This document shows, one piece after another, positions 34,726-43,159 of a stretch of DNA of 64,000 nt (the first letter of the stretch is position 1; each line of letters begins with the position of its first letter). Made by a program: the position numbers and the translations under genes. Below the pieces are notes generated by a model. It had not been told where the DNA came from and searched no databases. It saw only the letters and a program-made list of their open reading frames with translations. This stretch comes from Bacillota bacterium (GTDB lineage: Bacteria; Bacillota; Clostridia; Lachnospirales; Bianqueaceae). Location of the stretch: the NCBI GenBank assembly GCA_017441925.1, contig JAFRUE010000005.1, positions 118,294 through 182,293 on the forward strand. The letters are read 5' to 3'.

Positions 34726-36201
34726 TCAGATCACAAATCTGTCCGTAACCGCTTTCTTCAGCGTCCACAGCCGAAGGAACATGTCCCCGTCCGCATGGAA
34801 GAATCTCTCTTCCGCTGTCGGGAATATCCGGCTGGTAAAGACCGCGTCCCCGTCATTTACAAAGATCTCCACAGAGCTGTGGTCGATGAAAATGCGCAGA
34901 TGGGACAGACCATCCTCCAGCGGACGGCTCCTGGATTCACCCTGTTCCCGGTTGAAACGCACATCCATACCGCTGCGGTCCACCGTGATCTGGTGTTTTT
35001 CCTGCGAGTAGTATATGTTCAGGCCGCCGCTTCCATCAGAGCGTGTAAACAGATGCAGCTCCATGTCGCCCGGCCTGCAGTCCGCCTCAAGCTCTGCTGC
35101 CGCCGGCAATGCATAACACCCGGCCTCGTTGGCCGTCAGGGACAGTTTCTCGTCCCGGAGTTTTTTCAGGCCCGGCAGAGGTCTCTGAATGAGCCGCCGC
35201 CCTCTGACGGTAAGCTCCCGAGGCAGAGTCAGGCAGCCTGCCCAATCCTCTTCGTCTGTAGGATACGACACGTCCGGCAGTCCCATCCATGCGATCAGGA
35301 TGGCTTCGTCGGTGTTTTCCAGATTGTTCGCGCAGGCCGCGGCATACGAATCAAAGCCGAAATCCAATACATGGAACTGTCCGTCCGGGGTGAATGTCAG
35401 CGTCTTCCAATCCATGGATCCCATGATATAGCCATTGTGATTGACGCTTTCGCCCCGTCCCGTAAGCTTCAGGTGCTGGGGGCAGAAGAGCAGCACATCG
35501 TGGCCTCCGATATGCTCAATCGTGGGGCATTCCCACATGTCTCCGAATTCCTCGAAACCCGGCACTTTCAGCTCGCCTGCAAACGTCCATCCGTGCAGCA
35601 GATCGTCCGAACGGTAGACCAAAGCGCGCCCGCGCAGATCCTTGCTCTGCGCGCCGAGGAGAATATAATAGCCGTCCTCCCGGCAGATGAGCTTGGGATC
35701 ACGCTGATGCTCCGTATAGTCCGGATGCTGTCCGAAAAGAGGCAGCGGATATTTCTCCGTCCAGCCGTCCTTCCGGAGCTTGGCAAGGCAGGTATACGCC
35801 CTGCGGGTCCAGTCCGCGTCCCTGTGGTTGCCTGTATAATACAGATAGAGATCCTCTCCGATCGGAATCGCAGAACCGGAATATGTACCTTTGTTGTCAT
35901 ATCCGTCCCCGCGGTCCGGGAACAGACAGACCCCCAGATTCCTCCACGTAATCAGATCCTTGGAAACAATATGATACCAATGCTTAAGTCCGTGCATCGC
36001 GCCCCACGGACACCACTGATAGAACAGATGCCACTGATTATCATGCCAAACAAAGCCGTTGGGATCATTCATCAGGCCTGTGACGGACTGTATATGAAAA
36101 CTCTGCCGATAAGGTGAGGCTGCTGCCTTCTCATGAAGTTCCCACAGCTCCATGGGATCCATCAGGATCCGATAGCGTTCCTCCCGAGTCCATTCTTTCA
36201 T
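34726..36201 (-). CDS. scrB: GH32 sucrose-6-phosphate hydrolase
   Basis: Cytoplasmic GH32 enzyme of 491 aa that splits sucrose-6-phosphate into glucose-6-phosphate and fructose. The nucleophile is D46 in MNDPNG, the transition-state stabiliser is in QRDPKL, and the acid/base Glu is in MWECPTI. A beta-sandwich closes the C-terminus. There is no signal peptide. It is convergent with the PTS-yfcE set, so it is not co-transcribed with scrA, but the function matches. A fructan or raffinose role is possible but less likely beside a sucrose PTS. AAAGGAG precedes the start. Confidence 0.88.
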   Translation of the reverse strand: MKEWTREERYRILMDPMELWELHEKAAASPYRQSFHIQSVTGLMNDPNGFVWHDNQWHLFYQWCPWGAMHGLKHWYHIVSKDLITWRNLGVCLFPDRGDGYDNKGTYSGSAIPIGEDLYLYYTGNHRDADWTRRAYTCLAKLRKDGWTEKYPLPLFGQHPDYTEHQRDPKLICREDGYYILLGAQSKDLRGRALVYRSDDLLHGWTFAGELKVPGFEEFGDMWECPTIEHIGGHDVLLFCPQHLKLTGRGESVNHNGYIMGSMDWKTLTFTPDGQFHVLDFGFDSYAAACANNLENTDEAILIAWMGLPDVSYPTDEEDWAGCLTLPRELTVRGRRLIQRPLPGLKKLRDEKLSLTANEAGCYALPAAAELEADCRPGDMELHLFTRSDGSGGLNIYYSQEKHQITVDRSGMDVRFNREQGESRSRPLEDGLSHLRIFIDHSSVEIFVNDGDAVFTSRIFPTAEERFFHADGDMFLRLWTLKKAVTDRFVI

Positions 36202-36237
36202 TGTGTACTGCTCCTTTCCGTTCCCGGTCTTTGTTTT

Positions 36238-36266
36238 ATCTTATCAGCTCACAATCTTCTTGTCAA
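36238..36266 (-). promoter_or_regulatory. scrB promoter
   Basis: TTGACA (36261-36266), 17-base spacer, TAAGAT (36238-36243). Its -35 box overlaps that of the divergent promoter at 36260. Confidence 0.75.
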
Positions 36267-36288
36267 TCCGGGCGTCCAGTGATATAAT
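36260..36288 (+). promoter_or_regulatory. Promoter of the Eis-type acetyltransferase gene
   Basis: TTGTCA (36260-36265), 17-base spacer, TATAAT (36283-36288). The start of transcription would fall near 36295. Confidence 0.8.
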
Positions 36289-36323
36289 GTATCCATGCTC
36301 GGAGGGCAAATCATTCACAGGAA

Positions 36324-36392
36324 ATGACGAACCGGATAAGGCACAGGTTGAAACACCTGCAGCTTTACCGGTTCTTTTTTTCAGGAGGTTAA
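36324..36392 (+). CDS. Possible 22-codon leader peptide spanning the Eis leader terminator
   Basis: An ATG frame runs through both arms and the T-run of the leader hairpin and stops one base before the Eis-type gene's ATG. Its start overlaps the stop (ATGA) of a 10-codon frame beginning at the predicted transcription start, 36295. No well-placed ribosome-binding site precedes the 22-codon frame. It may be a coupled leader peptide or chance. Confidence 0.35.
   Translation: MTNRIRHRLKHLQLYRFFFSGG
36329..36381 (+). terminator. Leader terminator before the Eis-type gene
   Basis: GAACCGG (36329-36335) pairs with CCGGTTC (36368-36374), enclosing an inner stem CAGGT / ACCTG, followed by seven T. 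It lies between the promoter and the gene's AGGAGG site, so transcription must read through it. Confidence 0.75.
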
Positions 36393-36393
36393 C

Positions 36394-37617
36394 ATGCAGA
36401 TCAGGAAACTTACAGATTGGCACGAATGGTTAGAGAGCAGCCGGATCATCGACACTTCTTTCTTACACGGATGGGACGAAAAGAAAGAAGAAGAAAAATA
36501 CCGCAGGCAAGGTGCCGGTGAAATCCCCCGGAACGAAGAGGCCTGGGGTGCTTTTGACGAAGACGGGCGTATGCTGACAAGCATCGTCACATCGGCCCGT
36601 AAAGTCATGTACGAGAAACAGATCATCCCGATCAGTGAGGTCGACAGGGTCGCTTCGCTGCCGGAACGCCGCGGAGGCGGCAATGTCCGCGCCATGATGG
36701 CAGAGGTTCTCAGGGATTTCAGGGCACGGGGCGATCTCTTCGCTGTCCTTCACCCCTTCTCGTTTGCTTTTTACAGGAAATTCGGCTTTGATCTGATCGT
36801 AAGAAGCGTAAGACAGAAGTTCCCTGTCGGCGAGCTCAAGGACTGCTCCTGCGATCTCTCGGTGCGTCAGGTACGTTCTGCAGACGAAATGCCTGCTCTG
36901 CGGCATCTGTACGAACAGTATATCCGGGACAAAAACCTCGCCGATCTCCGTACCGGCAAGGACTGGGAATACCGCGGCAACGGAGAATACGGTGAACCCG
37001 ACTGGTGGTCCGGCGGCAAACAGGAATATACGTATATCTTTTCTGACGGGACAGGCGATCACGCCTATCTGAAATTCGTGTTTGAACCGGGTCCGGACGG
37101 ACCGTTTACCGGAGACCTCAGGGCAACGGATATCGCATATGACAGCCCGCAGGCATTCCGCTCCATTCTGGGCTTCATTTACGGAATGCGTGCGAAACTG
37201 GTCAACGTGGTCCTGGAGATCCCGGATGAAATCGATCTGTCCGTAATGGTCCCTGAGTGCGACCATGTACAGCAGACGCTGGAAGGTCACCTGATGGGAC
37301 GGGTTCTGAACGTAGAAAAAGTGCTTCTTACTCTGACGCAGCCGTCCGGCACGGGCAGTTACGCCATCCGGGTGATGGATCGTTTCCTTCCCGAAAACAC
37401 CGGTGTTTATGAAGTCCGCTATCAGGACGGCAAGACCGTCTCTATGGAGAAAACCGACGGCGTTTATGATCTCGCGGTCAGTGTGGAAACCTTCTCTCAG
37501 CTTGCCGCGGGCCTGTATGGTCTCCGTACGGCGGCCTTCCGCCCGGGAACTGAAATCACCGGCAAAGAGGACATTCTCAGTCAGGTATTTCATAAGAAAA
37601 ACGTGTATGCTTCATAA
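36394..37617 (+). CDS. Eis-type GNAT acetyltransferase
   Basis: Protein of 407 aa with the layout of the Eis family: an N-terminal GNAT domain (RRGGGNVRAMMAEVLRDFRARG acetyl-CoA loop region, then FAFYRKFGFDL), a second GNAT-like domain around residues 190-300, and a C-terminal sterol-carrier-like domain. Eis enzymes acetylate aminoglycosides or cell components at several positions. AGGAGG ends four bases before the ATG. A leader with a terminator precedes it, which suggests regulated read-through. The substrate is not known. Confidence 0.85.
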   Translation: MQIRKLTDWHEWLESSRIIDTSFLHGWDEKKEEEKYRRQGAGEIPRNEEAWGAFDEDGRMLTSIVTSARKVMYEKQIIPISEVDRVASLPERRGGGNVRAMMAEVLRDFRARGDLFAVLHPFSFAFYRKFGFDLIVRSVRQKFPVGELKDCSCDLSVRQVRSADEMPALRHLYEQYIRDKNLADLRTGKDWEYRGNGEYGEPDWWSGGKQEYTYIFSDGTGDHAYLKFVFEPGPDGPFTGDLRATDIAYDSPQAFRSILGFIYGMRAKLVNVVLEIPDEIDLSVMVPECDHVQQTLEGHLMGRVLNVEKVLLTLTQPSGTGSYAIRVMDRFLPENTGVYEVRYQDGKTVSMEKTDGVYDLAVSVETFSQLAAGLYGLRTAAFRPGTEITGKEDILSQVFHKKNVYAS

Positions 37618-37657
37618 ACAGGGCACACTATTATAATGATGCTGTAAAATTCACACA

Positions 37658-37686
37658 CAAAAACCCGGGGTCATCCCCGGGTTTTT
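37658..37686. terminator. Bidirectional terminator
   Basis: AAACCCGGGG, loop TCAT, CCCCGGGTTTTT, between the convergent Eis-type and PrsW-like genes. Confidence 0.85.
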
Positions 37687-37716
37687 GTGACAGCACTCCG
37701 CATACACAAACTTCTT

Positions 37717-38355
37717 TCACTCAGCAGACTGCCTTATTTCCCTGTGGAAATGCTCAAACAATGGGACACACACCAGTGCTGGCAGAACAAAGCCGATTAT
37801 CCGGTACTGTGACTGTACCAGCGAATTAAAAATCGCATGATAAATGATTGCCGCAACCAGCAGTGAAAAAGTACCGCAGTAAAACAGTTTGCGGCGTTTT
37901 CTCACATAGCTGACTCCCATGCCGACCAGTGAAGTGCTGACGCTGTGCATAAGCGCCGCGCCGATCCCTCGGGCAAAAGCCCAAGGCACTGTTACAGAAT
38001 CAATATTCTGTATCAGGATCAGCAGATTCTCAAGCAGCGCGAAGCCAAGTCCGATGGCAAAAGCAATCGACACCAGAGTCTCACGGTCGTCCGAAATAGT
38101 CCAGGCGAAAAACAACACCGGTAGTGCTTTGAGGATTTCTTCTGAAACAGGCGTGATATTTGTCGTAACGTACATCATGTCGCCGTCAAAAAGCCGGACC
38201 AGCAGAGTATTCACTTCCGCGGCGATAAAGCATACTCCGACACCCACGAGCAGGAATCCGAGGAATCGTCTGGAACGCCGGTCCGGCAGCAGGATCAAGA
38301 CCGGAACGATCGGTATCGCAACACACAGCAGCAGAACCGCGCTTAAGTTCTCCAT
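37717..38355 (-). CDS. PrsW-family membrane glutamic protease
   Basis: Membrane protein of 212 aa with about seven hydrophobic segments. It carries PrsW/CPBP-type motifs: a Glu-Glu pair in ITPVSEEILKALP, FALLENLL, and a conserved His in MHSVSTSLVGMG. In Bacillus, PrsW cleaves the anti-sigma factor RsiW at site 1; no anti-sigma gene is seen here. The ATG at 38355 lies inside the end of the upstream gene (13-base overlap), so the two are translationally coupled. Confidence 0.82.
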   Translation of the reverse strand: MENLSAVLLLCVAIPIVPVLILLPDRRSRRFLGFLLVGVGVCFIAAEVNTLLVRLFDGDMMYVTTNITPVSEEILKALPVLFFAWTISDDRETLVSIAFAIGLGFALLENLLILIQNIDSVTVPWAFARGIGAALMHSVSTSLVGMGVSYVRKRRKLFYCGTFSLLVAAIIYHAIFNSLVQSQYRIIGFVLPALVCVPLFEHFHREIRQSAE

Positions 38356-39005
38356 GCGCGCACCCCCTTGTCCATGACCGGTACGATAACCGCAATCACA
38401 AGCGTCATCAGTCCCCCTGTGGCAATCAGCAGCATGGTGGACTGATATGCCAGCGCCGTCATCTCCAACATACACAGAATCCCATAGAGAATCGCGAACG
38501 CGTTAAACCGTCTCAGGCACTTCACCACGCCATAATCCACGTCCGGGATAAACAGATGTTTTACATGATAATAGCAGGCCGCGGCGATAACAAAAGCCAC
38601 GATCGCCCCGACTGCCTTTTCCGCAGCAGTCTGTGGTCCGAATGCCGTGGGAAGATACAGTACGGCGATCAATGCCGGTCCTGTCCACGCGATCATACGG
38701 TAACGCCTGAATGCGTCCCCTCCGTCGTCCACCAGAGAATCAATCTGCCCGTAATTGGATGAGAAGAAAAAGGCAAATGTACCAAGAACGCCCAGCACGC
38801 CGACCTGGAACCGTCCCGTCAGCGGATAGCCTGTCAGAACACGCACGCACTGATACAGCCTCCCGAGCACAGTACAGCCTGTGCCCAGCACGATCATCGA
38901 GGCATACAGCGGCTTTCTGGCCTGCAGATACCGCGGCGCGCCGTACAGGAAGCCGAAGAGCGCTCCGGCCAGTACGGCGATATTTTCCCATAAAATCTCC
39001 ATCAT
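38343..39005 (-). CDS. Membrane protein of unknown function
   Basis: Protein of 220 aa with about seven transmembrane segments and no recognised family. Its short loops include FFFSSNYGQIDSLVDDGGDAFRRYR and HVKHLFIPDVDYGVVKCLRR. The ATG at 39005 lies after TTGGAGG. It sits between the MATE gene (22 bases upstream) and the PrsW-like gene, which it overlaps. It may work with the PrsW-like protease, but nothing in the sequence shows how. Confidence 0.72.
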   Translation of the reverse strand: MMEILWENIAVLAGALFGFLYGAPRYLQARKPLYASMIVLGTGCTVLGRLYQCVRVLTGYPLTGRFQVGVLGVLGTFAFFFSSNYGQIDSLVDDGGDAFRRYRMIAWTGPALIAVLYLPTAFGPQTAAEKAVGAIVAFVIAAACYYHVKHLFIPDVDYGVVKCLRRFNAFAILYGILCMLEMTALAYQSTMLLIATGGLMTLVIAVIVPVMDKGVRAWRT

Positions 39006-39027
39006 GTCTGCCTCCAACTGATCTGAT

Positions 39028-40389
39028 TTATTGTTCCGTAATCTCCTGAGTCAGATTGCGCACCCATTTGTATTTCCGGAAATGGTGCATGACCCATGGG
39101 ATCTTGCCGACTTCGTCAAGGCATGTGCAGGCATAGACCAGGAGCACCGGCCAGTGGAAGACGAACGCGCCGAGCAGCGCCAGCGGGATCGCGATGCCCC
39201 ACATACAGACGGCGAGTGAATACATATCAAACAGTGTATCTCCGCCGCCGTCGATAACACCGTTGATCGTGACGGTATTCACACAGCGTCCGATCATATA
39301 AAACGCCATAATGATCATCATTCCGGTCAGATAACGCTGTGCTGCCTCGGTCAGGATCACAAAGTGCAGCAGGAGCGGTGTTATAGCCAGAACGAGTGCG
39401 GTAGACGCAAATCCGATGACCCATGAGATGTTTTTCAGCTTGATCCCGTAGGCCTTGCCGCGCTCCAGATTACCCGCACCGAGCTCGTTGCCGACCATGA
39501 TTCCGGCTACGCTGCCGACACCGTTGCAGGCACAGCAGACCAGATCACGCACCACAGCGGACACGGAGTTGGCTGCCGCCGCATCCACGCCGAGGTGTCC
39601 CATGATCGCGGTATAAGACGTAAAACCGACACCCCAGAAGAGCGAACCACCCATCAGTGCCAGACACTGCTTTGCGAAATCCCGGGTCAGCTGCCTGCTG
39701 CCGCTGAAGAAACGATTCCACGCGGGACGGATATATGTTTTGCCGCAGGAAAAGCCCAGGCACAATGCCAGTTCCGCTACGCGGGCGATCGTCGTGGCGA
39801 GCGCCGCTCCTCTTGCCTGCATTCTCGGTGCGCCGAGCAGGCCAAAGATAAAGACAGCGTTCAGAAGAATATTCAATATGACTGCGGAAGATGAGATAAA
39901 CGCGCAGGGCTGTACATGATCCGTCACTTTCATGATCGCCAGATAACTCTGCGAAATACTCGTCAGCAGGTACGACCAGCCCGCGATACGCAGATAGGCG
40001 CTGCCGATCGCAATCAGCTCCGGATCATGCGCAAAGATCATCATCAGCAATCCGGGGATCAGTTCGCAGGCAGCAAAAAACAGCAAAGACACCAGTCCCG
40101 CGAACCGCAATATCAGGTTAAAAAGGCTTTGCAGGGTCCTTGTATCGCCTTTGCCCCAATACTGCGCGCCGAGTATGGCACCGGCCGCTGTAATCGCCAT
40201 CAGGAACATATTCTGCACAAACTGGATCTGCGTTGCCAGGGAAACAGCTGTCATCTCCACCTGCGCGACCCGTCCGAGCATCAGGGCATCGGCCGCGGCT
40301 ACGAGTGCCAGCATCAGACTCTGGAAAACAATAGGCAGGGACAGTTGTCTCAGCCGCCTGTAAAAACCTGAAGGAATCTCATTACTCAT
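39028..40389 (-). CDS. MATE-family multidrug efflux pump
   Basis: Integral membrane protein of 453 aa with about twelve helices in two related halves, each beginning with a segment like LRQLSLPIVFQSLMLALVAAADALMLGRV. It should export cationic drugs in exchange for sodium or protons. The start is uncertain: the ATG at 40389 fits the family's usual N-terminus, but only a weak GGTGA lies upstream; 40422 is an alternative. Confidence 0.87.
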   Translation of the reverse strand: MSNEIPSGFYRRLRQLSLPIVFQSLMLALVAAADALMLGRVAQVEMTAVSLATQIQFVQNMFLMAITAAGAILGAQYWGKGDTRTLQSLFNLILRFAGLVSLLFFAACELIPGLLMMIFAHDPELIAIGSAYLRIAGWSYLLTSISQSYLAIMKVTDHVQPCAFISSSAVILNILLNAVFIFGLLGAPRMQARGAALATTIARVAELALCLGFSCGKTYIRPAWNRFFSGSRQLTRDFAKQCLALMGGSLFWGVGFTSYTAIMGHLGVDAAAANSVSAVVRDLVCCACNGVGSVAGIMVGNELGAGNLERGKAYGIKLKNISWVIGFASTALVLAITPLLLHFVILTEAAQRYLTGMMIIMAFYMIGRCVNTVTINGVIDGGGDTLFDMYSLAVCMWGIAIPLALLGAFVFHWPVLLVYACTCLDEVGKIPWVMHHFRKYKWVRNLTQEITEQ

Positions 40390-40524
40390 CTTATCACCGG
40401 ATATATGCTTACGATTTATCATTTTCTTGCAGGAAAACAACAGATATATGATACACCGCCGGCGTTCCGCTGTCAATGAAGACTCTGCCGGTCCGCGCTT
40501 GGCAGCCCGCCGCCGGCGGCAAAA

Positions 40525-40555
40525 AGAGCTCCTGCGCCTACCGCGCAGGAGCTCT
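40525..40555 (-). terminator. Terminator of the OhrR-GPx operon
   Basis: AGAGCTCCTGCGC (40525-40537) pairs with GCGCAGGAGCTCT (40543-40555), with a T-run on the minus strand at 40521-40525. Confidence 0.8.
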
Positions 40556-40619
40556 GTATATATTTATCTAAAGCCGGTATACCGCAGCTGACCCGGCGCG
40601 GTATACGGCATCCAGGGAA

Positions 40620-41162
40620 TTAAAGTGCAGCCTCGACAGCCGCTCTGACATCCTTCATGTCAACGGTCGGCTCGAAACGTGCGATGACACGGCCTTCGCG
40701 GTCGACCAGGAATTTGGTGAAGTTCCACTTAATATAAGCTTTGTCGCCGAACGCCTTGTTGTTCATGTCCGTGAACTTCTTCAGCGCCGCAAACTTAAGG
40801 CCCTTTCCAAAGCCTTCAAACGGTTTCTCTGTTGCAAGCCATGCAAACAGCGGATCCGCGGTCTCGCCGTTAACATCGATCTTCCTGAACTGCGGGAATT
40901 CCGTCCCGAACTTCAGCGTGCAGAAGGAATGGATCTCATCGTCGCTGCCCGGCGCCTGATTGGCGAACTGGTTGCAGGGGAAATCCAGGATCTCAAATCC
41001 CTGCTCCTTCAGATCTTTATACATCGCTTCCAGCGGCTCATAATGCGGAGTAAAGCCGCATCCGGTAGCCGTATTCACGATCAGCAGCACCTTGCCCTGA
41101 TACTCTGAAAGGCTGACGTCGTTTCCCTGTCTGTCCTTAACTGTGAAATCATAAACTGTCAT
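40620..41162 (-). CDS. Thioredoxin-type glutathione peroxidase
   Basis: Peroxidase of 180 aa in the GPx family. The peroxidatic residue is Cys35 (TATGCGFT), not selenocysteine. The other catalytic residues are visible: Q69 in FPCNQFANQ, and Trp-Asn in IKWNFTKFLV. A second cysteine, C81 in EIHSFC, matches the resolving Cys of two-cysteine forms that use thioredoxin. It lies 21 bases after an OhrR-like regulator on the same strand, which points to organic hydroperoxides as the signal and substrate. Confidence 0.9.
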   Translation of the reverse strand: MTVYDFTVKDRQGNDVSLSEYQGKVLLIVNTATGCGFTPHYEPLEAMYKDLKEQGFEILDFPCNQFANQAPGSDDEIHSFCTLKFGTEFPQFRKIDVNGETADPLFAWLATEKPFEGFGKGLKFAALKKFTDMNNKAFGDKAYIKWNFTKFLVDREGRVIARFEPTVDMKDVRAAVEAAL

Positions 41163-41183
41163 GATGAATCTCCTTCCGATATG

Positions 41184-41603
41184 TTATTTGTGCCGCTGAT
41201 TCTCCAGCAGCTCGTACAGAAGCGCATACAGCACCTGGGCTTTTTCCGGCGGCAGATCGATACATCCCGCTACCTTGCCGGGGATGTCCTTAGCCTTCTC
41301 CTGCAGCGCTCTTCCTTTCTCTGTAAGCGTGATCACGACCACACGGTCATCCTCCACGCTCCTGTTTCTTGTGAGATAACCTGCCTGCTGCATCTTCTTC
41401 AGAAGAGGAGAAATCGTCCCATTATCCAGCATCAGCTTATCGCAAAGTTCACCGACGGTAATTCCGTCCTTTTCCCACAGTACCAGAAACGCAATGTACT
41501 GCGTATAGGTGATGTCCAGCTCTTTAAGCCAGGGCGTATAGAGGCTGATCACATTTCTTGAAGCCGCATACAGCGGGAAGCAGAGCTGATTCGCCAGCTT
41601 CAT
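41184..41603 (-). CDS. OhrR-type MarR repressor
   Basis: Peroxide-sensing winged-helix repressor of 139 aa. Cys8 in NQLCFPLYAASR matches the reactive cysteine of OhrR, followed by the TYTQYIAFLVLWE helix, recognition helix region MLDNGTISPLLKKM and wing NRSVEDDRVVVITLT. Oxidation of that cysteine should release DNA and induce the peroxidase gene downstream. I chose the ATG at 41603; longer frames start inside the promoter. GGGAGGAG lies about 30 bases upstream, before a six-codon upstream frame. Confidence 0.87.
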   Translation of the reverse strand: MKLANQLCFPLYAASRNVISLYTPWLKELDITYTQYIAFLVLWEKDGITVGELCDKLMLDNGTISPLLKKMQQAGYLTRNRSVEDDRVVVITLTEKGRALQEKAKDIPGKVAGCIDLPPEKAQVLYALLYELLENQRHK

Positions 41604-41620
41604 TGCCTCATGGTAATCAT
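41600..41620 (-). CDS. Possible six-codon upstream frame before ohrR-like gene
   Basis: MITMRQ starts 13 bases after the GGGAGGAG site and its TGA overlaps the regulator's ATG as ATGA. It could couple translation of the regulator to that site. Such short frames often occur by chance. Confidence 0.25.
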   Translation of the reverse strand: MITMRQ

Positions 41621-41662
41621 AATCCGTAGAACACTCCTCCCTTCTGTATTTGATGCAATTAT

Positions 41663-41691
41663 ATTTTATCAAATATATTTAGGCTTGTCAA
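41663..41691 (-). promoter_or_regulatory. Promoter of the OhrR-GPx operon with a spacer palindrome
   Basis: TTGACA (41686-41691), 17-base spacer, TAAAAT (41663-41668). The spacer holds AAATATATTT (41671-41680), a likely operator for the encoded repressor. Confidence 0.7.
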
Positions 41692-41719
41692 CTCTTTTTT
41701 TGCAATATTCTAGAAAAAA

Positions 41720-42454
41720 TTATCTGCCTGTCGTGAAAATCAGCAGGAGCAGGACACCGATCAGGATCGCCGAAAGTATGTATATCACCGGCATCAACGG
41801 ATTCTCTCCTGCTTTTTTCGCTGCCGCATTCCGGCAGATACGGGATATCTGCGTACCGATGAACGCCGCAAACGACAGCATCAGCACATTCTCGAGGAAT
41901 ACCAGCCAACCGGACTTATCATAATCAAAGAAGGCAAACGGCACGCGGAAGAACAGATAATCCGGCACGCGGTTCTTAAAGAGAAGGTACAGTCCGACCC
42001 CTCCGGCACAGGCAAAAACACACGTGAGAGCTGTCTTTGCCGACGCGTTCCATTTTGCGCCTGACGTCATCGCCGGGATGTGCATGCCCAGATGCAGACC
42101 CATCAGCATGAAGGACCAGTACGATATGGAAAGATGCATTCTGCGCGCAAAGGAAACAGGAGCCATGCCGTGCAGAAACGGTACCGCATGCCCGCTCATG
42201 GATATCCCGCAGACAGCGGTCAGCACGAAACTTGCCACAAGCAGGATGTTCAGCACGGCGGATACCGACCGGTACGGATTGTATTTCCCCTTGAACAGGG
42301 CACTGTACCATTTCCGGTTCAGGATCTGATGTACGATCACAAGTACTGTCATCCCTATTCCGATCCATTCATGCAGCAGATCTCCTGTGACCTGATAGGC
42401 CATCAGGCACAGGAGAAGGACCGTCATACAGACGTCCACAAGTTTCTTTTTCAT
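41720..42454 (-). CDS. DUF4405 membrane protein, cytochrome b561-like
   Basis: Membrane protein of 244 aa with about six hydrophobic segments. Histidines within helices (VIVHQI, MSGHAVPFLHG, RRMHLSISYWSF, MGLHLGMHI) could bind heme b as in cytochrome b561 or formate dehydrogenase gamma-type proteins. It overlaps the flavodoxin lipoprotein gene by ATGA. An electron-transfer link between membrane and surface is inferred. Confidence 0.8.
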   Translation of the reverse strand: MKKKLVDVCMTVLLLCLMAYQVTGDLLHEWIGIGMTVLVIVHQILNRKWYSALFKGKYNPYRSVSAVLNILLVASFVLTAVCGISMSGHAVPFLHGMAPVSFARRMHLSISYWSFMLMGLHLGMHIPAMTSGAKWNASAKTALTCVFACAGGVGLYLLFKNRVPDYLFFRVPFAFFDYDKSGWLVFLENVLMLSFAAFIGTQISRICRNAAAKKAGENPLMPVIYILSAILIGVLLLLIFTTGR

Positions 42455-43134
42455 TTCAGCCCCTCGATCCAGGACTTCAGATCCTCCTCGGACACGTTCC
42501 CGCTGAAACGCTTCCCGTCAAGCCAGGTACCGCTCCCCGCAAGCGCTTCCATATTGGGACCGCTCCGGCCGATTCCGCTGCCGCCTGATGTGCAGAACGG
42601 GATTACCGTAACACCTTCAAAGCTGTATTTCTCGACAAATGTGTCCATGATCCGCGGCTCTTCTCCCCACCAGATCGGGAATCCCAGATAGACCGTCGTA
42701 TAACCGTCAAGAGAAATATCCTCGCTGCCGATCTCTGGCCGCGCGCTCTTGTCATTCTGCTCAACCGTGGAACGGCTGCCGTGATCATTGTAGTTCAGAT
42801 CATCCGCAGTATATGGCTCCGTCGCAAGGATCTCGTACAGATCCCCTCCGGTCACGGACGCGATCCGCTCCGCGACGCCTTTGGTAGTGCCGGTCGCGGA
42901 GAAATACGCGATCAGGATCTCCGAATGCGCTGCCGGTGCGGCTATCTGCTCTTCCGTCCCGGCGGAAGATGCTTCTGCGGAAGACACCTCTGCATGTGCT
43001 GTTTCGCTTGTCTCGGCAGAAACGTCAGCGTTTGTCTCCGCGGATGCACTGCCGGTCCCGCTCTGCGCATTCCCGCCGCAGGCTGCTAGCATCATCAGTA
43101 CAATCACCATCAAAATCGGAATGAATCTTTTCAT
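42451..43134 (-). CDS. Flavodoxin-like surface lipoprotein
   Basis: Lipoprotein of 227 aa. The signal peptide ends at Cys19 (MMLAACGG), then a Ser/Glu/Ala-rich linker of about 60 residues. The rest is a flavodoxin fold with the FMN phosphate loop in YFSATGTTKGVAE and ring-binding segments YLGFPIWWGEEPRIM and FCTSGGSGIG. The placement outside the membrane is unusual because most flavodoxins are cytoplasmic. It is coupled to a DUF4405 membrane protein and follows a TetR gene by 25 bases. The ATG at 43134 follows a G-rich site. Confidence 0.87.
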   Translation of the reverse strand: MKRFIPILMVIVLMMLAACGGNAQSGTGSASAETNADVSAETSETAHAEVSSAEASSAGTEEQIAAPAAHSEILIAYFSATGTTKGVAERIASVTGGDLYEILATEPYTADDLNYNDHGSRSTVEQNDKSARPEIGSEDISLDGYTTVYLGFPIWWGEEPRIMDTFVEKYSFEGVTVIPFCTSGGSGIGRSGPNMEALAGSGTWLDGKRFSGNVSEEDLKSWIEGLK

Positions 43135-43159
43135 ATTGGTCCCCTCTCCTCTGTCCGGT

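Noticed and set aside
34717..36117. Open frame of 466 codons on the plus strand opposite scrB
   Set aside because: The GH32 catalytic motifs are on the minus strand; this frame has none.
40620..41162. Selenocysteine glutathione peroxidase
   Set aside because: The active-site codon is a cysteine codon (TATGCGFT), not TGA.
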